A stretch of DNA of 33,231 bases from DASUWK01 sp036378435 (GTDB lineage: Bacteria; Chloroflexota; Dormibacteria; Dormibacterales; Dormibacteraceae). The stretch spans positions 1 to 33,231 of the forward strand of contig DASUWK010000055.1 of the NCBI GenBank assembly GCA_036378435.1, read 5' to 3'. The first letter of the stretch is position 1. Every line of letters starts with the position of its first letter. The translations under genes and the position numbers were made by a program. Below are positions 24,739-32,068 of the stretch, one piece after another. The notes below the pieces were generated by a model that saw nothing but the letters and a program-made list of their open reading frames with translations, made no database searches and was not told the origin of the DNA.

Positions 24739-25631
24739 AGGTGGCCGTTCTCGCCGGAGGAACCGGAGGCGCCAAGCTGGCCGTCGGGTTCGCCCGGGCG
24801 CTGCCGCCCGAGGACCTGTCGATCATCGCCAACACCGGCGACGACGTGACCGTCTGGGGCGTCCACGTCAGCCCTGACGTCGACGCGATCGTCTACCGCC
24901 TGGCGGGCCTGTTCGACGAGGCGCGCGGCTGGGGGCTCAGCGGCGAGACCTGGGCGGCGCTGGAGATGATGGGCCGGCTGGGCGAGCCGACCTGGTTCCA
25001 GCTCGGCGACCGCGACCTCGCCGTCCATACGCTGAGGACGCGGCTCGAGCACGAGGGGCTGCGCCCGACGGAGGCGGCCGTGGAGGTGCAGCGCCGCCTG
25101 GGGTTGGCCATACGCGTCCTGCCGGCGTCGGACCAGCCCGTCTCAGTGTGTCTCCGGACCGACGCCGGGACCTTCACCCTGCAGGAGTACCTGGTGCGAG
25201 AGCGGGCCGGACCGGAGGTGCGGGGCGTCGAGATCGTCGCGGAGGGCGGGCCGTCGCCGGAGGTGGCAGCCGCCCTCGACGAGGCCGACCTGGTCGTCAT
25301 CGGCCCCAGCAACCCGCTGATCTCGATCAACCCAATCCTGGCGGTGGCCACCCCACCGCGCGCGAAGACGGTCGCCGTGAGCCCGATCGTGGGAGGCGAG
25401 GCCCTCAAGGGCCCGACGGTCAAGATGCTGCGCGAGCTGGGGCGCGAACCGCTGCCCGAGACCGTCGCCGAGGAATACCGGACGGTCGCCTCGCGGTTCG
25501 TGCTGGATCAGCAGGACGCGACTCGAGCGGAGGCGATCGAGGCCTTGGGCTACGTTGTTCAGGTGACGGACACCGTGATGCCCGACGGGGCCGCCGCCCG
25601 GCGCTTGGCGGAGGCGATCCTTGCCGGATAG
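24735..25631 (+). CDS. cofD: 2-phospho-L-lactate transferase (CofD/FbiA)
   Basis: A 298-residue protein. The N-terminus LAGGTGGAKLAVGF is the conserved nucleotide loop, followed by ANTGDDVTVWGVHVSPD and GPSNPLISINPIL. CofD moves the phospholactyl or phosphoenolpyruvyl group from the FbiD product to Fo, giving F420-0 or dehydro-F420-0. ATG 24735 is in an ATGA overlap with cofE; the 3' end overlaps fbiC by 11 bp. All key motifs are intact. Confidence 0.92.
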   Translation: MKVAVLAGGTGGAKLAVGFARALPPEDLSIIANTGDDVTVWGVHVSPDVDAIVYRLAGLFDEARGWGLSGETWAALEMMGRLGEPTWFQLGDRDLAVHTLRTRLEHEGLRPTEAAVEVQRRLGLAIRVLPASDQPVSVCLRTDAGTFTLQEYLVRERAGPEVRGVEIVAEGGPSPEVAAALDEADLVVIGPSNPLISINPILAVATPPRAKTVAVSPIVGGEALKGPTVKMLRELGREPLPETVAEEYRTVASRFVLDQQDATRAEAIEALGYVVQVTDTVMPDGAAARRLAEAILAG

Positions 25632-27933
25632 GCAGCTGATCGAGCGTCTGCTCTCACCGGACGAGCCGCTCGAACCGCTGCTCGAGCGGGCGCGGCGCGT
25701 CGCCCGTGAGGCGCACGGCGACCGTGTCACCTACTCGCCCAAGGTCTTCCTGCCGCTCACCCAGCTCTGCCGCGACAACTGCGGCTATTGCACCTTTGCG
25801 AAGCCGCCACGGCCGGGAGCGCGCGCCTACATGAGCGTCGACGAGGTCCTGGCGATAGCCCGCGCCGGCGCCGCCGCCGGCTGTACCGAGGCCCTGTTCA
25901 CCCTTGGCGACAAGCCGGAACGCCGCTACCGAGCCGCCCGCGAAGAGCTCGCGGAGCTGGGCTTCTCCAGCACGGTCGAGTACCTCGTTCAGCTCGCGGG
26001 CCGAGTGCTGGAGGAGACCGGCCTGCTCCCGCACGCGAATCCGGGTGTGGTGAGCCGCGAGGAGATGCTGGCCTTGCGGGCCGTCAGCGCCTCTCAGGGG
26101 CTCATGCTCGAGCAGGTCTCCGAGAGGCTCCTGGACCGCGGCCAGGCGCACTGGGCGAGCCCGGACAAGCGGCCCGAATCTCGCGTCGCTGTGGTGCGCA
26201 CCGCGTTGGAGCTGGAGGTGCCGTTCACGACCGGGCTCCTGCTCGGGATCGGCGAGACAACCTCCGAGCTCGCCACGACGATCGCCACCCTGGCCGAGGT
26301 CGCCGCCGCCGAGGCGGTGCAGGAGGTGATCGTCCAGAACTTCCGGGCCAAGGCGGGCACCGCCATGGTCGACAGCCCCGAGCCAAGCCTCGAGGAGCTG
26401 CTGCGCGTCATCGCCGTGACGCGGCTAACACTGCCGCCGCGGGTGCACGTGCAGGCGCCGCCCAATCTCTCCCACGCCGACTTCCCGGCGCTGCTGGCGG
26501 CCGGCATCGACGACTGGGGCGGCGTGTCGCCGGTGACGCAGGACTACGTGAACCCCGAGGCGCCGTGGCCGCAGCTCAGGGCCCTGGAGTCGGCGACTCG
26601 GGCGGCCGGTTTGCAGCTCGTGCCGCGCCTGCCCGTCTACCCGGAGTACATCGGCGACCTTCGGACAGCGCAGCGGTGGCTGGACCCCCGCGTCATGCGT
26701 CACACGCTGGCGGCGGCCGACGCCGAAGGCTATGCGCGCCGAGACCGCTGGTACTCAGGCGCCGGCAGCGCGGTGCCGCCCGGCTATGCGCCGGCGCCGG
26801 TGCGCTCGCGGTTCTCCGCCGCGCTCGGCCGGGCGGAACGTGGCGCAACCCTCGACGAGGCCGAGATCCGAACCCTCCTCGAAGGTCGTGGCGACGAGAT
26901 CACAGCGTTGGCGCGCATCGCCGACGCTGTGCGTCAAGAGGTCTGCGGCGACGTCGTGACGTACGTCGTCAACCGCAACATCAACTACACCAACATCTGC
27001 TACTACAAGTGCCAGTTCTGCGCGTTCAGCAAGGGCAAGCTGTCCGAGAACCTGCGGGGCAAGCCGGAGCTGCTGGCGATCGAGGAGGTCGTCGATCGCG
27101 CGCGTGAGGCGGTGGCGCGCGGCGCCACCGAGGTCTGCATGCAGGGCGGGATCCACCCAAGCTTCAACGGCGACTTCTACGTCGAGCTGTGCTCCGCCGT
27201 GAGCACGGCCCTGCCCGGTCTGCACATCCACGCCTTCAGCCCGCTCGAGGTGTACCAGGGCGCGGCCACGGCGGGTCGCTCAGTCGGCGAGCAGCTCGCC
27301 CTGTTGCGATCGGCCGGGCTGGGGACGCTGCCGGGCACCGCCGCCGAGGTGCTCGACGACCGCATCCGCCGCGACCTCTGCCCGGACAAGATCGACACCC
27401 AGCAGTGGGTCGACGTCGTCGCCGAGGCCCATAACCACGGCTTGCGCACGACGTCGACGCTGATGTTCGGCTCGATCGACGGTCCCGAGCATTGGGCGCG
27501 GCACCTGGTGGTGCTGCGGAACCTCCAGGCGCGCACCGGAGGGATCACCGAGTTCGTGCCGCTCCCCTTCGTCCACATGGAGGCGCCGATCTACCGCAAG
27601 GGGCGCGCTCGGCGCGGCCCGACGTGGGAGGAGACGGTCAAGGTGCACGCCGTGGCACGCCTGGCGCTGCGCGGCTACATCGACAACATCCAGGTGTCGT
27701 GGGTCAAGTGCGGGCTGGACGGGGCGGCGGAGATCCTCCAGGCGGGCGCCAACGACCTCGGAGGCACCCTGATGAACGAGAGCATCTCCCGGGCGGCGGG
27801 CGCGAGCCACGGCCAGGAGGTGCCGCCGGCCGAGATGCAGGGCGTCATCCGCTCGATCGGGCGACGCCCGGCCCAGCGAACGACGACCTATCAGATCCTG
27901 CGCGAGTTCGAGATCGGCGAGGTCGTCGCCTAG
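25621..27933 (+). CDS. fbiC: Bifunctional FO synthase (CofG-CofH fusion)
   Basis: A 770-residue double radical SAM enzyme. The CofG half has its cluster at C50-xxx-C54-xx-C57 (QLCRDNCGYC) and the CofH half at C460-xxx-C464-xx-C467 (NICYYKCQFC). FbiC builds the deazaflavin Fo from tyrosine and a flavin-pathway pyrimidine. The fused form is typical of Actinobacteria and some relatives; archaea use two genes. TTG 25621 gives a start 49 residues before the first cluster. It is somewhat shorter than mycobacterial FbiC (about 840-860), mainly in the N-terminal part. Last gene of the operon. Confidence 0.94.
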   Translation: MPDRQLIERLLSPDEPLEPLLERARRVAREAHGDRVTYSPKVFLPLTQLCRDNCGYCTFAKPPRPGARAYMSVDEVLAIARAGAAAGCTEALFTLGDKPERRYRAAREELAELGFSSTVEYLVQLAGRVLEETGLLPHANPGVVSREEMLALRAVSASQGLMLEQVSERLLDRGQAHWASPDKRPESRVAVVRTALELEVPFTTGLLLGIGETTSELATTIATLAEVAAAEAVQEVIVQNFRAKAGTAMVDSPEPSLEELLRVIAVTRLTLPPRVHVQAPPNLSHADFPALLAAGIDDWGGVSPVTQDYVNPEAPWPQLRALESATRAAGLQLVPRLPVYPEYIGDLRTAQRWLDPRVMRHTLAAADAEGYARRDRWYSGAGSAVPPGYAPAPVRSRFSAALGRAERGATLDEAEIRTLLEGRGDEITALARIADAVRQEVCGDVVTYVVNRNINYTNICYYKCQFCAFSKGKLSENLRGKPELLAIEEVVDRAREAVARGATEVCMQGGIHPSFNGDFYVELCSAVSTALPGLHIHAFSPLEVYQGAATAGRSVGEQLALLRSAGLGTLPGTAAEVLDDRIRRDLCPDKIDTQQWVDVVAEAHNHGLRTTSTLMFGSIDGPEHWARHLVVLRNLQARTGGITEFVPLPFVHMEAPIYRKGRARRGPTWEETVKVHAVARLALRGYIDNIQVSWVKCGLDGAAEILQAGANDLGGTLMNESISRAAGASHGQEVPPAEMQGVIRSIGRRPAQRTTTYQILREFEIGEVVA

Positions 27934-28153
27934 GGTGTACGGCTCACGGGCTGTCGCCGACAGATCCGCTGGGGTGCCCCAGCCGCAAGGCAGCGCCGAG
28001 CATCGCAGCGAGCGCACGCTGGTGCGTGAGCGAGAAGCACAGAAGCTAACGCAGTGGATGGGGTGCACCAGCGGAGTCCGGAGGATGGCCGGCCGCAGTT
28101 GCGGCCCGCCACTGTCGCCACAGCTTGTGAGCTGTGCAGCCTAGAGGGTCGCG
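27934..28153. other. Hairpin-rich gene-free stretch, possible structured RNA or 3' region
   Basis: This 220-bp gap between two convergent stops holds five strong inverted repeats: CTGTC/GACAG (27951-27963), GCTGGGG/CCCCAGC (27968-27983), CGCAC/GTGCG (28013-28026), GGCCGC/GCGGCC around AGTT (28091-28106) and CACAGCT/AGCTGTG around TGTG (28119-28136). Frames open through it give unnatural peptides. No T-run, tRNA or recognisable riboswitch is seen. It could be a non-coding RNA, a long structured 3' UTR or a decayed repeat. Confidence 0.4.
28119..28136. terminator. Perfect 7-bp hairpin before convergent stop
   Basis: CACAGCT and AGCTGTG pair perfectly around a TGTG tetraloop, 18 bp before the stop of the minus-strand gene at 28154. 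It is the best terminator candidate for either direction, though no T-run follows. Confidence 0.35.
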
Positions 28154-28834
28154 CTAGCCGCGGCTCATACCGATCATCAGCGCCACCCCCAGCAGGATCA
28201 CGACCAGCGAGACGCCCAGGACGATGTAGCTGACGACCGTGGACGCCACGCCGACGCGAGGCTCCTCCAGGTCCTCTGGCTGTAGCGACGGCTGAACGGC
28301 AGCTCTTTCCGCCGCCTTCTCGGCCTCGCGTTCGGCCCGGGTCAGAGGTGGGATCGTCGGGGTGCGCACGACCTCCCAGGCGGGTGACGCCTCGACCCGC
28401 TCCGACGCCGCCGGCGCCGGTGGATTGGTGGCGCGCTGAGGGATGGCCTGCCACGCCGGCAGCGGCTCCGGCTCGGGCATCGGTTCCGGCTCGGGCGTCG
28501 GTGCCGGCTCGAGCAGAGGCTCGATCTGGGGCTCGATCGCCGGCAAAGGTGGCACTGACGGCGCCCAGGGGGCCTCGATCGCGGGCGAACGCGCGCTTTC
28601 CTGGGGCACGGGCTCCGCGTCCGCCACCCGCGGTTCGGGCGGGAGCGTCCCGATCTCCGGCTGGACCACGGTGGATTTCAGCGCCAGCTCACGCGCTTCA
28701 CGCACCTTCCGGGCGCGCGTCTCGCGGGCCGACGCATACATCGACCGGTTGGTCGTGCGAGCGCGGGTTCGCAGCACCAGGAAGAGAGCGATGATGCCCA
28801 CGAACGCGACAAGAGGTCCGGCTAGATAGACCAC
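28154..28834 (-). CDS. Bitopic membrane protein with Pro/Glu-rich linker
   Basis: A 226-residue protein from GTG 28834. One membrane segment at residues 2-22 (VYLAGPLVAFVGIIALFLVLR) and one at the C-terminus (about 195-222, VVSYIVLGVSLVVILLGVALMIG) flank a soluble, disordered middle. After a basic helix (RTRARTTNRSMYASARETRARKVREARELAL split by neutral residues) comes a Pro/Glu/Ala stretch with repeated PEPEP units. No known family. GTG 28834 lies 10 nt from a CATAAT box shared with the divergent YqeY gene; a longer reading to 28933 would cross that promoter. Confidence 0.62.
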   Translation of the reverse strand: MVYLAGPLVAFVGIIALFLVLRTRARTTNRSMYASARETRARKVREARELALKSTVVQPEIGTLPPEPRVADAEPVPQESARSPAIEAPWAPSVPPLPAIEPQIEPLLEPAPTPEPEPMPEPEPLPAWQAIPQRATNPPAPAASERVEASPAWEVVRTPTIPPLTRAEREAEKAAERAAVQPSLQPEDLEEPRVGVASTVVSYIVLGVSLVVILLGVALMIGMSRG

Positions 28835-28843
28835 GGCCGGGCC

Positions 28844-28850
28844 GATTATG
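28844..28850. promoter_or_regulatory. Shared bidirectional -10 element, membrane protein / YqeY genes
   Basis: GATTATG reads as GATTAT on the plus strand, 8 nt before GTG 28858, and as CATAAT on the minus strand, 10 nt before GTG 28834. The divergent gap is only 23 bp. The nine bases from 28844 (GATTATGCA) equal those at 14263-14271. Confidence 0.5.
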
Positions 28851-28857
28851 CACGGGC

Positions 28858-29340
28858 GTGCCCCGAGCGGACGTGGAAGAATCGACGGCCGTGGCCCTCT
28901 ACGACGACATCGAACGCGACCTGCGGCAGGCACGCTTGAACGGCGATCAGCGGGCTCTCATCTCGCTCGGCCTGCTGAAAAGCGAGATCGTCAACGCGAG
29001 CAAGGAGCCCGGGGCCAAGGGCGTGGACGACGCCGCCGTCATCCGCGTGACCCGGCGCGAGGTCAAAAAGCGCGAAGAGGCCGCCGAGCTTTACCGCTCG
29101 GGCGGTCGCGCCGAGACGGCGGACCAGGAGCTCGCCGAGGCCGACATCCTGCGTCGCTACCTGCCGGCCGCGATCTCGGAGGAGGACCTCGACCTCGAGC
29201 TGCGCGCCGTGATCGCGGAGGTCGGGGCGAGCGGCCCGCAGGGCTTCGGCCAGGTCATGAAGGCGGCCACCGCCAGGATTGGCGATCGAGCCGAAGGAGG
29301 CCGCATCGCGACCGCCGTGCGCCGCCTGCTGAACGGGTGA
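28858..29340 (+). CDS. GatB/YqeY domain protein
   Basis: A 160-residue helical protein matching the YqeY family: LYDDIERDLRQARLNGDQRALISLGLLKSEIVNA, then REVKKREEAAELYRSGGR, ILRRYLP and GQVMKA. YqeY is related to the tail of the GatB amidotransferase subunit and is thought to bind tRNA or assist amidotransferases; its role is not firmly known. The start is uncertain. GTG 28858 fits a leaderless transcript, but GTG 28891 (149 residues, VALYDD) matches the usual family length better and has GGAAG 11 nt upstream. Stop overlaps nth as GTGA. Confidence 0.85.
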   Translation: MPRADVEESTAVALYDDIERDLRQARLNGDQRALISLGLLKSEIVNASKEPGAKGVDDAAVIRVTRREVKKREEAAELYRSGGRAETADQELAEADILRRYLPAAISEEDLDLELRAVIAEVGASGPQGFGQVMKAATARIGDRAEGGRIATAVRRLLNG

Positions 29341-30065
29341 AGGCCAAGCAGGCAAAACAGCCCAAGCCGGCCAAGCCGGCCCGGAGAAAGAAGCCGGCGC
29401 GGCCGCGCGTGCCGCCGGGCGCCAAGCAGCGGGCGCTGCTGACCGTCGAACGGCTGAAGGAGGTCTATGAGCTCGCCGAGACGGAGCTGGACCACGTCTC
29501 GCCATACCAGCTGCTGATCGCGACGATCCTGTCGGCGCAGACCACCGATCGCACGGTCAACTCGATCACCCCGATGCTGTTCGCCCGTTACCCGGCGGCC
29601 GCCGACCTGGCGGCGGCGGACCCGGCCGACGTCGAGGCGATCATCAAGCCGACCGGTTTCTTCCGCGCCAAGACGCGCTCGATCATCGCTGCCGCGCGAG
29701 CCCTGGCCGACCGCTTCGGGGGCGAGGTCCCAGAGCGGATGGAGGACCTGGTCACGATCCCGGGGATCGGCCGCAAGACGGCGAACGTCATCCTCGGCGC
29801 CGGCTTCAACATCCCGGGCTTTGCCGTGGACACCCACGTCCGGCGCCTGACGAACCTGCTCCGCCTCACCAACAGCCGAGACCCGGTGGTGATCGAGGCC
29901 CAGGTCACCTCGCTGGTCCCGCCGGAGGAGTGGACCGGCCTCTCGCTGCGCCTCATCCTTCACGGTCGGCGCGTCTGCGTGGCTCGGCGTCCTCGCTGCG
30001 AGGAATGCGTGCTCAACGACTTCTGCCCCAGCTCCACGGTCAAACCAAACATCCGTTCGATATAA
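29337..30065 (+). CDS. nth: Endonuclease III, DNA glycosylase/AP lyase
   Basis: A 242-residue base-excision repair enzyme removing oxidised pyrimidines. The helix-hairpin-helix IPGIGRKTANVIL carries the catalytic Lys147, D165 lies in VDTHVRR, and the iron-sulfur loop is C214-x6-C221-x2-C224-x5-C230. The first 28 residues form a Lys/Pro/Ala-rich basic tail (KQPKPAKPARRKKPARPR), common in actinobacterial-type Nth and probably aiding DNA contact. GTG 29337 lies in a GTGA overlap. Its TAA stop is part of the TATAAT box of the next gene. Confidence 0.93.
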   Translation: MKAKQAKQPKPAKPARRKKPARPRVPPGAKQRALLTVERLKEVYELAETELDHVSPYQLLIATILSAQTTDRTVNSITPMLFARYPAAADLAAADPADVEAIIKPTGFFRAKTRSIIAAARALADRFGGEVPERMEDLVTIPGIGRKTANVILGAGFNIPGFAVDTHVRRLTNLLRLTNSRDPVVIEAQVTSLVPPEEWTGLSLRLILHGRRVCVARRPRCEECVLNDFCPSSTVKPNIRSI

Positions 30066-30066
30066 T
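30061..30066 (+). promoter_or_regulatory. Consensus -10 box containing the nth stop codon
   Basis: A perfect TATAAT ends 6 nt before ATG 30073; bases 30063-30065 (TAA) are the nth stop. The spacing implies a leaderless transcript that starts at or within a base or two of the ATG. The best consensus -10 in the window. Confidence 0.6.
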
Positions 30067-30072
30067 CGACCC

Positions 30073-31002
30073 ATGGTGGCGGCGGAGCCGCGCCGGGTCG
30101 ACGTGGAGTACCAGGAGACCCCATGCCGCTCGGCGATCAACCGCGTGCACGGGATGGGGTTCAAGTGGTCGCTGAACCCGTACACGGGCTGCGAGCACCG
30201 CTGCGCCTTCTGCTACGTCCGCGCGTTCGAGCTGCGCGCCGACCGCCCGGGCGACGACCGCTACGGGCGCTCAGTGCGTGTGAAGGTGAACGTGGCTTCC
30301 GTGCTCGACCAGGAACTCAGCCGGAGGAGCTGGCGTCGCGAGCTGGTCGCGGTGGGCACCGCCACCGACCCCTATCAGCCCGCGGAAGGCAGGTACAAGC
30401 TGACGCGCGCCTGCTTGAAGGTGTTTGGCCGCCACGCCAATCCCGTCGGCATCATCACCCGCGGCCCGATGATCATCAGGGACCTCGACGTGCTCACCGA
30501 GTTGGCGCGGCACGCCGAGGTCACGGTCAATTTCAGCATCCCCACCCTGGACGAGGTGGTCTGGCGGCGCACAGAGCCTGGCACGGCCCCGCCGCGCCAG
30601 CGGCTCCGCGCGCTGCAGAAGCTGGTCGACGCAGGAATCAAGGCCGGCGTCGGCATGGCGCCGATCCTGCCCGGTCTGAGCGACCGCCCCGAGCAGCTCG
30701 AGGCCGTGGTCGTCGCGGCGCGCGCCGCCGGGGCCACCCACCTCTGGGCCTCCATCCTTCATCTCAAGCCGGGCACGAAGGAGCACTTCCTCGAGGTGCT
30801 GGGCAGGCACTGGCCAGATCAGTTGCCTCGCTACGAGCAGCTCTACCGGGCGCGGCCGTATCTCGGCAAGGAGCACACCGAGCCGACCCTTCAGGTCGTG
30901 AGCGCGTTTCGCGTCCGGCACGCCATCTCAGATCGAAGGCCCGACCGCGATCTCCCGCCGTCCGCGCCGGAGCCGCAGCAGCTTGCCATAGCATTCGGAT
31001 AG
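30073..31002 (+). CDS. SPL-like radical SAM protein (Rv2578c type)
   Basis: A 309-residue protein. The cluster motif is C40-xxx-C44-xx-C47 (GCEHRCAFCY), inside SLNPYTGCEHRCAFCYVR, the hallmark of the COG1533 group related to spore photoproduct lyase. Later blocks AVGTATDPYQPAEGRYKLTR, ITRGPMI and NFSIPTLDE fit the same group. The reaction is unknown; members occur widely, often beside DNA repair genes, and here nth is directly upstream. The conserved residues needed for spore photoproduct repair cannot be confirmed. Confidence 0.87.
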   Translation: MVAAEPRRVDVEYQETPCRSAINRVHGMGFKWSLNPYTGCEHRCAFCYVRAFELRADRPGDDRYGRSVRVKVNVASVLDQELSRRSWRRELVAVGTATDPYQPAEGRYKLTRACLKVFGRHANPVGIITRGPMIIRDLDVLTELARHAEVTVNFSIPTLDEVVWRRTEPGTAPPRQRLRALQKLVDAGIKAGVGMAPILPGLSDRPEQLEAVVVAARAAGATHLWASILHLKPGTKEHFLEVLGRHWPDQLPRYEQLYRARPYLGKEHTEPTLQVVSAFRVRHAISDRRPDRDLPPSAPEPQQLAIAFG

Positions 31003-31006
31003 GCCC

Positions 31007-31312
31007 ATGCGAACTCCGATGGACGTCTTCATGGGGCGGGTCGACGGTCTCGAGAAGCGCGAGATCGCCCGCCGGACGGTGCCCTGCTACAAGTGGGTGG
31101 TGGAGCCGGACGGGACCAAGCTCGAGGTCTGCATGCTGGTCGATTCCCGCCGCCTCTACCGCTATCCCTTCGAGAAGGAGCGTCGCATCGCCGGGCTGCG
31201 CGCGAAGGCTCGTTACCTGCGCGGCGAGATGGAGCACCTGCGCCTCCGTGAGTTCCAGCCGGGCTACTGCCGCTACGTGGATCACAACCCCGAGGACGAG
31301 AAGGCTTCCTGA
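31007..31312 (+). CDS. Hypothetical protein, 101 residues
   Basis: A small soluble basic protein with no family I recognise. The middle part looks like a beta hairpin (CYKWVVEPDGTKLEVCMLVDSR split around PDG), followed by a basic helix (EKERRIAGLRAKARYLRGEMEHLR) and a Tyr/Cys-containing end. ATG 31007 follows the radical SAM stop after 4 bp; ATG 31019 is a possible alternative. The stop overlaps the next gene as CTGA. The pair with the coiled-coil protein downstream looks like a functional unit (inference). Confidence 0.6.
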   Translation: MRTPMDVFMGRVDGLEKREIARRTVPCYKWVVEPDGTKLEVCMLVDSRRLYRYPFEKERRIAGLRAKARYLRGEMEHLRLREFQPGYCRYVDHNPEDEKAS

Positions 31313-31557
31313 GCGCTGACCGCGACTACGTCCAGGGCCTGCTCGCCGAGATCCGCCGCCTGAAGATCGAGCTCGAGCGCCTCAAGCTCGAGACGAAGGA
31401 GGCGCGTGAGCTCAGGCGCCGTCCCGACCCGGCGTTGACGCGCTTGGAGCGCGAAAACTCCCGGCTGCGCGACGAGCTCGAACGCGCTCGCTCCGATCGG
31501 GACGAGTTCGAAGCCGGCCTCCGCGGCGCGGTCGACCGGCTTCGGCGAGCTAGGTGA
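31309..31557 (+). CDS. Small coiled-coil protein, CTG start
   Basis: An 82-residue protein that starts with CTG in a CTGA overlap with the previous stop; the frame has no ATG, GTG or TTG until codon 44 (TTG 31435). Translation gives MSADRDYVQGLLAEIRRLK, then heptad-like Leu/Ile spacing across nearly the whole length (EIRRLKIELERLKLE, LTRLERENSRLRDELERARSD), interrupted by RRRPDP. The composition is typical of a dimerising coiled coil. No family recognised. Its last 8 bp overlap the end of the minus-strand DUF4870 gene. Standard start-codon sets would miss it. Confidence 0.65.
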   Translation: MSADRDYVQGLLAEIRRLKIELERLKLETKEARELRRRPDPALTRLERENSRLRDELERARSDRDEFEAGLRGAVDRLRRAR

Positions 31558-32008
31558 CGGCTGCCGCCAGCTGCTCTGCGAACGGTGCGACCACGGAGCC
31601 GAGAAGCGGTACCTCGACACGATTGCCGTCCGCCTGATGGGTACGGATCAGCAGGACGATCCAGCTGATGAACACGTAGAGGCCGAGCACGCCCCGAATC
31701 AACGCCATGAAGGCTGAGCCTGGGGCCAGGAATCCGAGAACGTATTCGATGATGGAATAGCCACCGAAGAAGATGATCGACTGGGCGGCGTTGAACTTGA
31801 TCTCCGGGTCGTCCTTGCCGACGAAGAGCATCACCAGCCCGGTGACCCACCAGAGGGCATAGGCGATCAAGCTGCCGGACTGCCTGCTCATCCCCGTCGA
31901 GGTGCCGGCCATGGGTGAGCTCGCCGAGGGCGGTGGCGCCGGCGGCGGCGTGACCGGTGGCGGCGGTTCCATGGGACCCTCGGGAGGGCCCGGAGGCGGC
32001 TGCTGCAT
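31550..32008 (-). CDS. DUF4870-like (Tic20-like) membrane protein
   Basis: A 152-residue protein from ATG 32008, with AGGAGG seven bases upstream (32016-32021). The first 30 residues are Pro-rich (PPPG, PPPPVTPPPAPPP), followed by a short linker and about four membrane helices: SLIAYALWWVTGLVMLFV, then KFNAAQSIIFFGGYSIIEYVLG, FMALIRGVLGLYVFISWIVLL and a last amphipathic segment. The pattern AYALWWVTGLVM...FVGKDDPEIKFNAAQSI is typical of DUF4870. Function unknown. The Pro-rich cytoplasmic tail could bind a partner. Unlike its neighbours it has a normal leader with a strong ribosome site. Confidence 0.78.
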   Translation of the reverse strand: MQQPPPGPPEGPMEPPPPVTPPPAPPPSASSPMAGTSTGMSRQSGSLIAYALWWVTGLVMLFVGKDDPEIKFNAAQSIIFFGGYSIIEYVLGFLAPGSAFMALIRGVLGLYVFISWIVLLIRTHQADGNRVEVPLLGSVVAPFAEQLAAAVT

Positions 32009-32054
32009 ATGGATTCCTCCTGAACAGATCGGTGCCGCGTGGCGGAACTGGGCG

Positions 32055-32063
32055 AAATATAGA
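32055..32063. promoter_or_regulatory. Shared bidirectional -10 element, DUF4870 / DUF72 genes
   Basis: AAATATAGA offers AAATAT (8 nt before GTG 32069) or TATAGA (5 nt) on the plus strand and TATATT (32061-32056) on the minus strand, 47 nt before ATG 32008. The plus mRNA would be leaderless, the minus one led by a Shine-Dalgarno. Confidence 0.45.
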
Positions 32064-32068
32064 GCAGA

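Noticed and set aside
28045..28085. ACAGAAGC and AGTCCGGAGG recall RNase P or SRP RNA boxes
   Set aside because: They are in the wrong order for RNase P, and the SRP loop consensus (GGTCCGGAAGGAAGCAGC type) is not matched.
28105..28115. CCCGCCACTGT resembles the end of a cobalamin riboswitch core
   Set aside because: The other conserved boxes are missing and the next plus-strand gene is 700 bp away beyond a minus-strand gene, so there is nothing to regulate.
27935..28144. A 69-codon plus-strand frame in the structured gap
   Set aside because: The peptide is low in hydrophobic residues, has no recognisable domain or ribosome site, and is better explained by RNA-like inverted repeats.
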